Below the pieces are notes generated by a model. It saw only the letters and a list, made by a program, of their open reading frames with translations. It was not told where the DNA came from and searched no databases. A DNA stretch of 35,992 bases. Source: Paludibacteraceae bacterium (GTDB lineage: Bacteria; Bacteroidota; Bacteroidia; Bacteroidales; Paludibacteraceae). This document shows positions 1-7,149 of this stretch, in pieces. Made by a program: the position numbers and the translations under genes. The stretch is from NCBI GenBank assembly GCA_017447875.1, contig JAFSMP010000038.1:1-35992 (forward strand), written 5' to 3'. Within the stretch, counting starts at the first letter, position 1. Every line of letters begins with the position of its first letter.

Positions 1-1
1 G

Positions 2-211
2 ACCGTCCTGCTCTGCAACGCCGCCCTTGCCGACGCGATCTCTGTTTTGCCGGAGCAGACGCGGGAAGAAATCCTGCGCTATTACTTTCTGCGCCAGCCG
101 CAGCGCGTGATCGGCGCGTGTATTGGCCGGTCACGCAGCACAGCGGGGCGGCATATCCAGCTTGCCTTGCAGCGGCTACGCGAAGAAATGGGGGTGAGCC
201 GGTATGAGTAG
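2..211 (+). CDS. Sigma-70 family RNA polymerase sigma factor, C-terminal part (5' end outside window)
   Basis: The frame starting at base 2 is open and ends in TAG at 209-211, giving 69 residues. It contains a sigma region-4-like helix-turn-helix: LPEQTREEILRYYFL, then a turn and a second helix around IGRSRSTAGRHIQLAL, ending LQRLREEM. This matches the last domain of the small sigma-like regulators found near conjugative and mobilizable elements, where they read element-specific promoters. The start is upstream of the window. The stop overlaps the start of the next gene by 8 bases, so the two are translationally coupled. The target promoters are unknown. Confidence 0.75.
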   Translation, partial: TVLLCNAALADAISVLPEQTREEILRYYFLRQPQRVIGACIGRSRSTAGRHIQLALQRLREEMGVSRYE

Positions 212-416
212 ACTTCTCCCCTATGAAACAATCCTCAAAGCCCGTGAGGGCGACCCAGAAGCCGTGAACGCTGTCCTGCTCCACTACGCCGGATATATCC
301 GCTATTTCTCAAAAGTGAACGGGCAGGTCAACGCCGAGGTGGAGGACTATGTAAAGCAGCGGTTAATTGACTGTCAATTCAAGTTCCGGCTTGACGAACC
401 ACCGGACAAGTCATAA
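204..416 (+). CDS. Small helix-turn-helix conjugative-transposon-type protein
   Basis: This 70-residue protein begins MSRLLPYETILKAREGDPEA and contains the pattern of the short HTH proteins (ILKAREGDPEAVNAVLLHYAGYI) that accompany the sigma-like gene in Tn916-like and related elements. The family is thought to be regulatory, perhaps as a partner of the sigma factor. GGTGAGCC just upstream is a weak ribosome site, so translation probably depends on coupling to the preceding gene, which it overlaps by 8 bases. It is followed within 40 bases by a clear terminator, so it closes the operon. Its function is inferred only from family context. Confidence 0.75.
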   Translation: MSRLLPYETILKAREGDPEAVNAVLLHYAGYIRYFSKVNGQVNAEVEDYVKQRLIDCQFKFRLDEPPDKS

Positions 417-451
417 AAACTGAATACCAGCCGCCACCGACGCGGCCAGCG

Positions 452-489
452 AAAGCAGTAAGTCTTGAAAAAGATTTACTGCTTTTTTT
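452..489 (+). terminator. Rho-independent terminator
   Basis: AGCAGTAAGTCTT at 454-466 pairs with AAGATTTACTGCT at 471-483 around a GAAA loop, with a single G-T wobble, and runs straight into a T tract (483-489). It ends the sigma/HTH operon and separates it from the mobilization genes. Confidence 0.9.
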
Positions 490-1006
490 GTTGTCCGGCT
501 CCGCTCCCGGCCATTTTGCCCCCTGCCGGTTGTAGTAGTAAGCGAGGAGGGAATTTTTCTGCCCTGGTGTTTGGCATTTGGAGCATTTACCCGTAGTAGA
601 GGGCAAAGAGAAAGGATTTCTCCAACACCGGGTAGAAACCACTGCGTCCGGTGTCATTTTAGCGAAAGCGGGCAGGAATGCCCTTTACAGGATTAGTAGT
701 AGCAGAAAAAGAGAAACAAACTTTTGTGGTTGCAGTTTTCCAAAAAAGTGGCGGACGGAAGTGAGAGAAAGTTTGCAGTCACGGAGAGCAAGATTCTACC
801 GCAGTACCAAAATTCGCTTATCGCTCATTTTGCCCCTGCGGGAATCTTGTTGGGGAGTGCCTTCCCCAAACCCTGCTTATGCGGCTTACGCCGCTGGAAA
901 ATCCCTCAAAATAATTTTTCGGATTTTTCAAAAACAGTTCCGCTTTACACCCTGTTTTTCTCCTATTAGTGAGAGGACACCACGCACAGCCGAAGGAGGT
1001 TTTACC
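490..1006. other. Long non-coding region upstream of mobC
   Basis: I see no supportable gene in these roughly 500 bases. A frame is open in phase with mobC from 578, but it reads as non-conserved sequence and has no ribosome site before 990. The stretch is rich in short repeats (GTAGTAGTA near 531, TTAGTAGTAGCAG near 692) and contains the oriT-like hairpin described separately. A perfect ribosome site (AAGGAGG) lies at its end, serving mobC at 1007. Confidence 0.6.
850..894 (+). other. oriT: Candidate origin of transfer (oriT) of the IME
   Basis: TTGGGGA (850-856) and TCCCCAA (863-869) form an inverted repeat. Two bases later comes CCCTGC (871-876), similar to the YATCCTG^Y nick consensus known for MOB-P relaxases, with a cut predicted between 875 and 876. 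A second small hairpin, GCGGC/GCCGC, follows at 881-894. The site lies about 110 bases upstream of mobC and the relaxase gene, where oriTs usually lie. This is an architectural inference; the nick-site match is partial (CCCTGC rather than ATCCTGC). Confidence 0.5.
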
Positions 1007-1405
1007 ATGCGAAAACGATATAACACGCCGCACCGCAGCCGGGTAGTCAAGACACGCATGACCGAGGAAGAATACGCCGAGTTTGCGGAAAGGCTTTCTG
1101 CTTACAACATGAGCCAAGCCGAGTTTATCCGGCAAGCCATAACCGGGGCAGCCATACGCCCCATCATAACCGTTTCCCCCGTCAATGACGAGTTGCTTGC
1201 CGCTGTCGGGAAGCTGACCGCCGAATACGGCAGGATCGGCGGCAACTTAAACCAGATAGCCCGGACGCTGAACGAGTGGCACAGCCCCTACCCGCAGCTT
1301 GCCGGGGAGGTACGGGCGGCGGTTTCCGACCTTGCTGCCCTAAAGTTTGAAGTCTTGCAGAAAGTGGGTGACGCTGTTGGCAACATTCAAACATATCAGC
1401 TCTAA
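1007..1405 (+). CDS. mobC: MobC-like mobilization/relaxosome accessory protein of the IME
   Basis: This 132-residue protein starts at an ATG with an excellent ribosome site (GAAGGAGG, 7 bases upstream). The N-terminal half (VVKTRMTEEEYAEFAERL, then NMSQAEFIRQAI) looks like a ribbon-helix-helix DNA-binding fold. The C-terminal half carries the MobC signature GRIGGNLNQIARTLNEW. MobC proteins bind near oriT and help the relaxase open the strands. The gene overlaps the relaxase start by about 30 bases, so the pair are coupled. A second, diverged MobC of the host ICE is at 31185. Confidence 0.9.
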   Translation: MRKRYNTPHRSRVVKTRMTEEEYAEFAERLSAYNMSQAEFIRQAITGAAIRPIITVSPVNDELLAAVGKLTAEYGRIGGNLNQIARTLNEWHSPYPQLAGEVRAAVSDLAALKFEVLQKVGDAVGNIQTYQL

Positions 1406-2999
1406 AAATGCGGACTATGGCGCAGCGGAAGCCTATCTCACATTTGAGCATGACGAGTTTACCATGAAGCCCACCCTTGATGAAAACGGGCGGCTGATAC
1501 CGAGGGAGGATTACCGCATTTCTTCCCTCAACTGTGGGGGCGAGGATTTCGCTGTTGCCTGTATGCGGGCTAATCTCCGCTATGAGAAAAACCAAAAACG
1601 GGAAGATGTGAAAAGCCACCACTATATCATCAGCTTTGACCCACGGGACGGGACAGACAACGGCTTGACCGTAGACCGGGCGCAGGAGCTGGGCGAGCAG
1701 TTCTGTAAAGAGCATTTCCCCGGACACCAAGCCTTAGTCTGCACCCACCCGGACGGGCATAACCACAGCGGCAATATCCATGTGCATATCGTCATCAACT
1801 CCCTGCGGATTTATGAAGTCCCGCTTCTGCCCTACATGGACAGACCAGCCGACACACGGGAGGGCTGCAAGCACCGCTGCACCAACGCCGCTATGGAATA
1901 TTTCAAGAGTGAAGTCATGGAGATGTGCCACCGGGAGGGGCTTTACCAAATCGACCTCCTAAGCGGCAGCAAGGAACGGATAACCGAACGGGAATACTGG
2001 GCGGCAAAGAAAGGACAGCTTGCCCTTGATAAAGAGAACGCTGTCAGAGAAGCCGCAGGACAGCCGACCAAGCCCACCAAGTTTGAAACGGACAAGGCGA
2101 AGCTGCGCCGGACGATACGGCAGGCACTTTCCCAAGCTGGCAGCTTTGACGAATTTTCTTCCCTTTTGCTGCGGGAGGGTGTGACCGTCAAGGAGAGCCG
2201 GGGGCGGCTTTCCTACCTCACGCCGGACAGGACAAAGCCTATCACAGCCCGGAAGCTGGGGGACGATTTTGACAAGGCTGCTGTCCTTGTCCTGCTTACG
2301 CAGAACGCCCACAGAGCCGCCGAACAGAGCAAAGCCATACTCGAATACCCTGCCGCGGTTAAAAAGCTGTCACAAGGGGAAAAAACCACAAAAACCACCC
2401 CGGCAGACAACACCTTGCAGCGCATGGTTGACCGGGAAGCCAAGCGAGCCGAGGGCAAGGGCGTGGGCTATGACCGCTGGGCGGCAAAGCACAACCTAAA
2501 GCAAATGGCAGCTACCGTTACCGCCTATCAGCAGTACGGCTTTTCTTCCCCGGAGGAACTGGACGAAGCCTGTTCTGCCGCCTATACCGCCATGCGGGAA
2601 AGCCTTACAGAGCTGAAGCAGATGGAAAAGACGCTGAACGGGAAAAAGGAGCTGCAACGGCAGGTGCTTGCCTATTCCAAGACCCGCCCTGTCCGGGACG
2701 GGCTGAAACAGCAGAAAAACGCCAAAGCAAAAGCAGCCTACCGTCAGAAGTACGAAAGCGACTTTATCATAGCAGACGCAGCCGCCCGCTATTTCAGGGA
2801 AAACGGCATTTCCAAGCTGCCGAGCTATAAAGCCCTGCAAGCAGAGATTGAAACCCTTATCCAAGAGAAAAACAGCGGCTACAACGATTACCGGGCAAAA
2901 CGGGAGGAATACCGCCGCTTACAGACTGTCAAGGGCAATATCGACCAGATTTTACACCGGGAGCGCAAGCCTGTGAAAAGGCAGGAACAGGAACGATAA
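1377..2999 (+). CDS. MobA/MobL-type relaxase of the IME
   Basis: The relaxase nicks oriT and covalently leads the strand during transfer. The N-terminal HUH domain has HHYIISF near residue 80 and the metal-binding motif HSGNIHVHIVINS (His135 and His137 from the chosen start). The C-terminal third is charged and coiled, and clearly resembles the C-terminus of the ICE relaxase at 31601 (GKGVGYDRWA...NLKQMA, then YAKTR/YSKTR, AARYF/AKRHF, NIEQIL/NIDQIL). I chose TTG at 1377 because family members as I remember them begin MATFKHISSKNA; ATG at 1347 and GTG at 1368 are open in frame. It has 540 residues and appears intact. Confidence 0.85.
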   Translation: MATFKHISSKNADYGAAEAYLTFEHDEFTMKPTLDENGRLIPREDYRISSLNCGGEDFAVACMRANLRYEKNQKREDVKSHHYIISFDPRDGTDNGLTVDRAQELGEQFCKEHFPGHQALVCTHPDGHNHSGNIHVHIVINSLRIYEVPLLPYMDRPADTREGCKHRCTNAAMEYFKSEVMEMCHREGLYQIDLLSGSKERITEREYWAAKKGQLALDKENAVREAAGQPTKPTKFETDKAKLRRTIRQALSQAGSFDEFSSLLLREGVTVKESRGRLSYLTPDRTKPITARKLGDDFDKAAVLVLLTQNAHRAAEQSKAILEYPAAVKKLSQGEKTTKTTPADNTLQRMVDREAKRAEGKGVGYDRWAAKHNLKQMAATVTAYQQYGFSSPEELDEACSAAYTAMRESLTELKQMEKTLNGKKELQRQVLAYSKTRPVRDGLKQQKNAKAKAAYRQKYESDFIIADAAARYFRENGISKLPSYKALQAEIETLIQEKNSGYNDYRAKREEYRRLQTVKGNIDQILHRERKPVKRQEQER

Positions 3000-3184
3000 A
3001 AACCGCCCCAAAATGTACCCGAACCTATACAGAACAAGGGGGCTGCCCCGTACCCTATCCGCAAATACCAAAGGATTTTTTAACGGGCTTATAGGGCAGA
3101 AAAAACCCGAAAATGATACCGAGATGATACAGAATTACCGCCGATACCGCCACACCAGCGGAAACGGCAGAAAGGAGCGCACCC

Positions 3185-3397
3185 ATGCCAAGAATGAGCA
3201 AGAAACGGCGGCTGGAATGGTCTTTTTTCCTGCGGCAAGTGAAAGTCGGGAATTCCACCTGCGATCGTATCACATACAATGACCTCTGCCGGGGCTGTAC
3301 CCATAGCTGCAAGCAGAGCTTCCGGGCGGTTATCATACTCTGCCCCCACTACTACTCCAAACGCCGGAAAAAGGAGGACAGGGACAATGGCAGATAA
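3185..3397 (+). CDS. Small cysteine-rich basic protein of the IME
   Basis: This 70-residue protein begins MPRMSKKRRLEWSFF and has AAGGAGCG upstream. Cysteines in DLCRGCTHSC plus a later Cys in ILCPHYYSKR could form a small zinc site. Short proteins of this pattern recur between the relaxase and replication genes in related elements; I know of no assigned function. It overlaps the next gene by 11 bases. An overlapping frame from 3013 gives a low-quality peptide that I consider a shadow. Confidence 0.65.
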   Translation: MPRMSKKRRLEWSFFLRQVKVGNSTCDRITYNDLCRGCTHSCKQSFRAVIILCPHYYSKRRKKEDRDNGR

Positions 3398-4136
3398 CCG
3401 CAAGTATTACTACCTCAAGCTGAAAGAGAACTTTTTTGACAGCGACTCCATTGTGCTGCTGGAAGATATGAAAGACGGGATTTTATACTCCAATATCCTC
3501 TTGAAGCTGTACTTAAAATCGCTGAAAAACGGCGGGAAATTGCAGCTTGACGAGCATATCCCCTACACAGCGCAGATGATAGCGACACTGACCCGCCACC
3601 AGATAGGGACGGTTGAGAGGGCTTTAGAGATTTTCCGGCAGTTGGGGCTTGTGGAGCAGCTTGACAGCGGGGCTTTCTATATGACCGACATTGAGCTGAT
3701 GATAGGACAGTCCTCTACCGAAGCCGAGCGGAAACGGGCTGCAAGACTGGAAAACAAGGCACTTTTACCGCCCCGGACAAAAGGCGGACATTTGTCCGAC
3801 ATTCGTCCACCAGAGATAGAGATAGAGTTAGAGAAAGAGATAGAGATAGAAAAAGAGAGAGAGGGAGAAACGGGACACCCCGCCCCCGCCGCTTATGGCA
3901 GATACAACAATGTGATACTGACCGATACAGAGCTTTCCGGGCTAAAAACAGAGTTGCCCGACAAGTGGGAGTATTATATTGACCGGCTTTCCTGCCATAT
4001 CGCTTCCACCGGGAAACAGTACCACAGCCATGCAGCCACCATTTACAAGTGGGCGCAGGAGGACGCTGCCAAAGGCAAGGCTGCCCCGAAACAGGGCATA
4101 CCCGATTATTCATGCAAGGAGGGCGAGAGCTTATGA
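3387..4136 (+). CDS. Replication initiator / phage replisome organizer N-terminal domain protein (RepA-like)
   Basis: This 249-residue protein starts at the ATG after AAAAGGAGGA. Residues 1-115 (YYYLKLKENFFDS, then GILYSNILLKLYLKSLKNGGKL) match the winged-helix N-terminal domain of phage replisome organizers and IME RepA proteins, which bind an origin. A Glu/Ile/Lys-only linker lies at about residues 142-165, encoded by a purine-only GAGATA-like repeat (3811-3866). The C-terminal part (ILTDTELSGLKTELPDKWEYYIDRL, YKWAQED) resembles the helper-loader-interacting tail. Its stop overlaps the next start (ATGA). With the DnaC-like neighbour it probably gives the excised circle autonomous replication. 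Confidence 0.8.
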   Translation: MADNRKYYYLKLKENFFDSDSIVLLEDMKDGILYSNILLKLYLKSLKNGGKLQLDEHIPYTAQMIATLTRHQIGTVERALEIFRQLGLVEQLDSGAFYMTDIELMIGQSSTEAERKRAARLENKALLPPRTKGGHLSDIRPPEIEIELEKEIEIEKEREGETGHPAPAAYGRYNNVILTDTELSGLKTELPDKWEYYIDRLSCHIASTGKQYHSHAATIYKWAQEDAAKGKAAPKQGIPDYSCKEGESL

Positions 4137-4987
4137 AAAACGGAATTGAAGCTATGATTACGGACATTACAGCCACTACCGCCGAAGCGGAGGACTACAC
4201 AGGCGAGGACGGGCTTTTATACTGCGGTAAGTGCCATACGCCCAAAGAAGCCTATTTTGCAGAGGGAAAGACTTGTTTCGGGCGTGACCGCCACCCGGCA
4301 GAGTGCGACTGCCAGCGGGCAGCCCGTGAAAAGCAGCAAGCCGCCGAAAGCCGACAGAAGCACCTTGAAAAAGTGGAGGACTTGAAACGCCGGGGCTTTA
4401 CCGACCCTGCTATGCGGAACTGGACATTTGAGCATGACAACGGCAGAAACCCGCAGACCGAAACCGCCCGCTTTTATGTGGAGAGCTGGGAAACCATGCA
4501 GGCTGAAAATATCGGCTACCTGTTTTGGGGCGGCGTGGGGACGGGAAAAAGCTACCTTGCCGCCTGTATCGCCAACGCCCTTATGGAAAAAGAGGTTGCC
4601 GTCTGCATGACAAACTTTGCAACGATACTGGGTGACCTTGCCGCCAGCTTTGAGGGCAGGAACGAATATATTTCCCGCCTTTGCAGCTACCCTCTGCTGA
4701 TACTTGATGATTTCGGTATGGAGCGAGGAACAGAATACGGGCTGGAACAGGTTTACAGCGTGATTGACAGCCGTTACCGAAGCGGCAAGCCGCTGATCGC
4801 CACGACCAACCTCACGCTGGAGGAATTGCAGCACCCGCAGGACACGCCCCACGCCCGTATCTATGACAGGCTGACTTCCATGTGCGCCCCCGTCCGCTTC
4901 ACGGGCAGCAACTTCCGAAAGGAAACCGCACAGGAAAAGCTGGAACGCTTAAAGCAACTGATGAAGCAGCGAAAGGAGAGCCTATGA
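4133..4987 (+). CDS. DnaC/IstB-like AAA+ helicase loader
   Basis: This 284-residue protein has an N-terminal Cys cluster (YCGKCHTP near residue 31, then CDCQ near residue 62), probably a zinc finger. Walker A is GGVGTGKS near residues 133-141 and Walker B is LLILDDFG near residue 190, with a sensor region IATTNLT. DnaC-type ATPases load the replicative helicase at an initiator-opened origin, and the partner initiator lies directly upstream with an ATGA overlap. The next gene, tnpW, also starts inside its stop codon, so these are one operon. It is full length for the family. Confidence 0.88.
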   Translation: MKNGIEAMITDITATTAEAEDYTGEDGLLYCGKCHTPKEAYFAEGKTCFGRDRHPAECDCQRAAREKQQAAESRQKHLEKVEDLKRRGFTDPAMRNWTFEHDNGRNPQTETARFYVESWETMQAENIGYLFWGGVGTGKSYLAACIANALMEKEVAVCMTNFATILGDLAASFEGRNEYISRLCSYPLLILDDFGMERGTEYGLEQVYSVIDSRYRSGKPLIATTNLTLEELQHPQDTPHARIYDRLTSMCAPVRFTGSNFRKETAQEKLERLKQLMKQRKESL

Positions 4988-5172
4988 CAGAAACGAAACA
5001 GACAAGCACCACCAAAACAGACCGCCGCCCGGACTGTGTGACGGAAATCCGCATGGGCAACTCCGTCCTTACCGTTTCCGGCTTCTTCAAGCAGGGCGCA
5101 ACCGACACCGCAGCCGACAAGATGATGAAAGTGCTGGAAGCGGAAGCTGCTACACAAAAAACGGCGATTTGA
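4984..5172 (+). CDS. tnpW: Transposon-encoded protein TnpW
   Basis: This 62-residue protein begins MTETKQTSTTKTDRRPDCVT and contains the TnpW-like core VTEIRMGNSVLTVSGFF and a C-terminal amphipathic stretch (TAADKMMKVLEAEA). The family is named from Tn4451-type elements; its biochemical role is not established. The start overlaps the stop of the DnaC-like gene. The ribosome site (AAAGGAGAGCCT) is good. It sits immediately upstream of the recombinase promoter region, typical of this element type. Confidence 0.8.
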   Translation: MTETKQTSTTKTDRRPDCVTEIRMGNSVLTVSGFFKQGATDTAADKMMKVLEAEAATQKTAI

Positions 5173-5214
5173 CCGACCATAAAGAAGCAGATTTGACGCT
5201 TTTGCCGCTATACA

Positions 5215-5267
5215 GACAGCCGCCCCATGTGGTACAATCAAGGTACGGAATAGTGGGGCTGGCTGTC
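5215..5267. promoter_or_regulatory. Inverted repeat upstream of the serine recombinase
   Basis: GACAGCCGCCCCA (5215-5227) pairs with TGGGGCTGGCTGTC (5254-5267) with a one-base bulge. Between the arms lie TACAAT (5233-5238), a possible -10 box, and two GGTAC copies. I see no good -35. The arms end 16 bases before the recombinase ATG. If TACAAT is the -10, the left arm would not be transcribed, so the repeat would act as a DNA-level operator rather than an RNA hairpin. Its function is inferred. Confidence 0.5.
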
Positions 5268-5283
5268 GGAAACGGAGGATTTT

Positions 5284-6894
5284 ATGTTAAGACAGACCAA
5301 CCAACAACCAATTACCGCCCTTTACCCAAGACTATCCCATGAGGACGAGCTGCAAGGCGAAAGCAATTCCATTTCCAATCAGAAGCGTATCCTTGAAACC
5401 TATGCAAAGCAGAACGGCTTTTCCAATCTGCGCTGGTACACGGACGACGGTTATTCTGGTGCGAACTTTCAAAGACCCGGTTTTCAAGCCATGCTTGCGG
5501 ACATTGAAGCCGGAAAAGTCGGGACAGTTATCGTAAAGGATATGTCGAGGTTAGGGCGAAACTACCTGCAAGTGGGAATGTACACGGAAATGATTTTCCC
5601 ACAGAAAGGTGTCCGCTTCATCGCTATCAATGACGGAGTGGACAGCGCACAGGGCGACAATGACTTTGCCCCGCTGCGGAATATCTTTAACGAATGGCTG
5701 GTGAGAGATACGAGCAAGAAAATCAAAGCAGTAAAACGCTCAAAAGGCATGAATGGCAAGCCCATCACAAGCAAGCCTGTGTATGGCTACCTCATGGACG
5801 AGGATGAAAATTTCATTATTGACGAGGAAGCTGCACCCGTAGTCAAGCAGATATACAACCTCTGTCTTGCCGGGAATGGTCCGACCAAGATAGCCCGTAT
5901 GCTCACAGAGCAGCAAATCCCCACGCCGGGAACGCTTGAATACCGCAGGACGGGCAGCACCCGCCGCTACCACCCCGGCTATGAGTGCAAGTGGGCGACC
6001 AATACCGTAGTGCATATCCTTGAAAACCGGGAATACACAGGCTGTCTGGTAAATTTCAAGACAGAAAAACTTTCTTACAAAGTCAAGCACAGTGTAGAAA
6101 ATCCCCCGGAAAAGCAAGTGATTTTCGAGAACCACCACGAGCCTATCATAGACACCCAAACATGGGAACGGGTGCAGGAGCTTCGCAAACAGCGCAAACG
6201 CCCAAACCGCTATGATGAAGTGGGTTTGTTCTCCGGCATACTGTTCTGTGCGGACTGCGGCAGCGTGATGTATCAGCAGCGATACCAGACGGACAAGCGC
6301 AAGCAGGACTGTTATATCTGCGGCAACTACAAGAAACGCACCCATGACTGTACGGCGCACTTTATCCGCACCGACCTCTTGACCGCTGGTGTACTCTCCA
6401 ATCTGCGGAAAGTGACCAGCTATGCGGCAAAGCATGAAGCCCGGTTTATGAAACTCTTGATTGAGCAGAACGAGGACGGGGGCAAACGCAGGAACGCCGC
6501 CAAGAAAAAGGAACTGGAAGCCTCCGAGAAACGCATAGCCGAGTTATCCGCTATCTTCAAGCGGCTGTATGAGGACAGCGTGACCGGGCGCATATCAGAC
6601 GAGCGTTTCACAGAGCTGTCGGCAGACTATGAAGCAGAGCAACGGGAGCTGAAAGAAAGAGCCGCTGCTATTCAAGCGGAGCTTTCCAAAGCACAGGAAG
6701 CCACCGTGAACGCAGAAAAGTTTATGAATGTTGTCCGGCGGCATACCAGCTTTGAAGAACTTACCCCTACTCTGCTGCGGGAGTTTGTAGAGAAAATCGT
6801 TGTGCATGAGTGCAGCTATGACGAGAACAAGACCCGCAGACAGGACATTGAGATTTATTATTCTTTTGTTGGCAAGGTGGACTTGCCCGAATAA
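5284..6894 (+). CDS. Large serine recombinase (TnpX/TndX-type integrase of the IME)
   Basis: This 536-residue protein catalyses integration and excision of the IME. The resolvase domain is at residues 10-155, with the nucleophile Ser18 in LYPRLS and the conserved DMSRLGRNY arginines. The recombinase domain follows (YGYLMDEDENF, then the zinc ribbon FCADCGS...DCYICGNY...HDC at about 321-358). A coiled coil and a DUF4368-like C-terminus (LREFVEKIVVHECSYDENKTRRQDIEIYYSF, given here as a region near 495-530) finish it. The start has ACGGAGGA upstream. It reads toward the right attachment site, about 90 bases after its stop. Confidence 0.92.
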   Translation: MLRQTNQQPITALYPRLSHEDELQGESNSISNQKRILETYAKQNGFSNLRWYTDDGYSGANFQRPGFQAMLADIEAGKVGTVIVKDMSRLGRNYLQVGMYTEMIFPQKGVRFIAINDGVDSAQGDNDFAPLRNIFNEWLVRDTSKKIKAVKRSKGMNGKPITSKPVYGYLMDEDENFIIDEEAAPVVKQIYNLCLAGNGPTKIARMLTEQQIPTPGTLEYRRTGSTRRYHPGYECKWATNTVVHILENREYTGCLVNFKTEKLSYKVKHSVENPPEKQVIFENHHEPIIDTQTWERVQELRKQRKRPNRYDEVGLFSGILFCADCGSVMYQQRYQTDKRKQDCYICGNYKKRTHDCTAHFIRTDLLTAGVLSNLRKVTSYAAKHEARFMKLLIEQNEDGGKRRNAAKKKELEASEKRIAELSAIFKRLYEDSVTGRISDERFTELSADYEAEQRELKERAAAIQAELSKAQEATVNAEKFMNVVRRHTSFEELTPTLLREFVEKIVVHECSYDENKTRRQDIEIYYSFVGKVDLPE

Positions 6895-6902
6895 CCGCCC
6901 GA

Positions 6903-6945
6903 CCTATCCGACACAATGCGCAAGTGCCGGATAGGAACGGCAAAA
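6903..6945 (+). terminator. Probable terminator after the recombinase
   Basis: CCTATCCG (6903-6910) pairs with CGGATAGG (6928-6935). An inner CAC/GTG pairing shortens the loop. A weak T run (ATTTTTTAC) begins about 10 bases later. It lies between the recombinase stop and the element end. The distance to the T run makes it less certain than the other terminators here. Confidence 0.55.
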
Positions 6946-6979
6946 TTTTTTACACTTCTATTACTTCTTTATCGCACAT

Positions 6980-6996
6980 CAGTAAAAAGCCAGGGC
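6980..6996. other. attR: Right attachment junction (attR) of the IME in maff2
   Basis: To the left is AT-rich, non-coding IME end sequence. From about 6985 the frame reads KSQGMKQLMAG, the conserved C-terminal part of Maff2-family proteins, without any start codon of its own. The switch from element to gene therefore lies at or just before AAAAGCCAGGGC. The core dinucleotide cannot be fixed without the left junction. Confidence 0.65.
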
Positions 6997-7077
6997 ATGA
7001 AGCAGCTTATGGCCGGTGCCGGTGTCGCGCTGGTCGGCATCACCCTCGTCCCCCTGCTCACCGGTCTCTTTGGCTGA
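6985..7077 (+). pseudogene. 3' fragment of maff2 (Maff2-family small membrane protein) split by the IME
   Basis: Thirty codons plus TGA encode KSQGMKQLMAGAG, then a hydrophobic segment VALVGITLVPLLTGLFG. Maff2 proteins are roughly 70-residue, two-helix membrane proteins lying directly before the VirB6-like gene in this ICE family, which is exactly this position. The 5' half should lie on the far side of the IME, outside the window. The fragment has no start or ribosome site of its own, so the gene is inactive unless the IME excises precisely. Confidence 0.8.
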
Positions 7078-7100
7078 TTGAAGCAGAACCACAATCCTGT

Positions 7101-7127
7101 GGGGGTCTCCCGGCAAGGGAGGCCCCC
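7101..7127 (+). other. GC-rich hairpin just before the virB6-like gene
   Basis: GGGGGTCTCCC (7101-7111) pairs with GGGAGGCCCCC (7117-7127) around GGCAA, with one T-G wobble. No T tract follows; the ribosome site (TAGGAGGG) begins 4 bases later. It may be an mRNA-stabilising or processing element between maff2 and virB6, or may modulate ribosome access. Confidence 0.5.
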
Positions 7128-7149
7128 GGTTAGGAGGGATTCAACGTAA

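Larger units (their letters stand above)
1..6984 (+). mobile_element. Right part of an integrative mobilizable element (IME) with a TnpX/TndX-type serine recombinase
   Basis: The block carries, in order, sigma factor, HTH protein, oriT-like region, MobC, relaxase, small Cys-rich protein, replication initiator, DnaC-like loader, TnpW and a large serine recombinase. It has relaxase and replication genes but no mating-pore genes, which is the gene content of an IME. It ends where reading frame identity to the ICE gene maff2 resumes, at about 6980-6990. The left end lies outside the window. The exact crossover base is inferred from where the maff2 codons restart and could be off by several bases. 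Confidence 0.85.

Noticed and set aside
578-1006. Upstream in-frame extension of mobC
   Set aside because: The added sequence is not protein-like, covers the oriT-like region, and the perfect ribosome site is directly before ATG 1007.
3013-3282. 89-codon frame before the Cys-rich small protein
   Set aside because: No ribosome site and no ordered sequence; the overlapping frame from 3185 has both.
6924-7133. 69-codon frame across the IME/maff2 junction
   Set aside because: It reads the maff2 remnant in the wrong frame; the correct frame gives recognisable Maff2 sequence.
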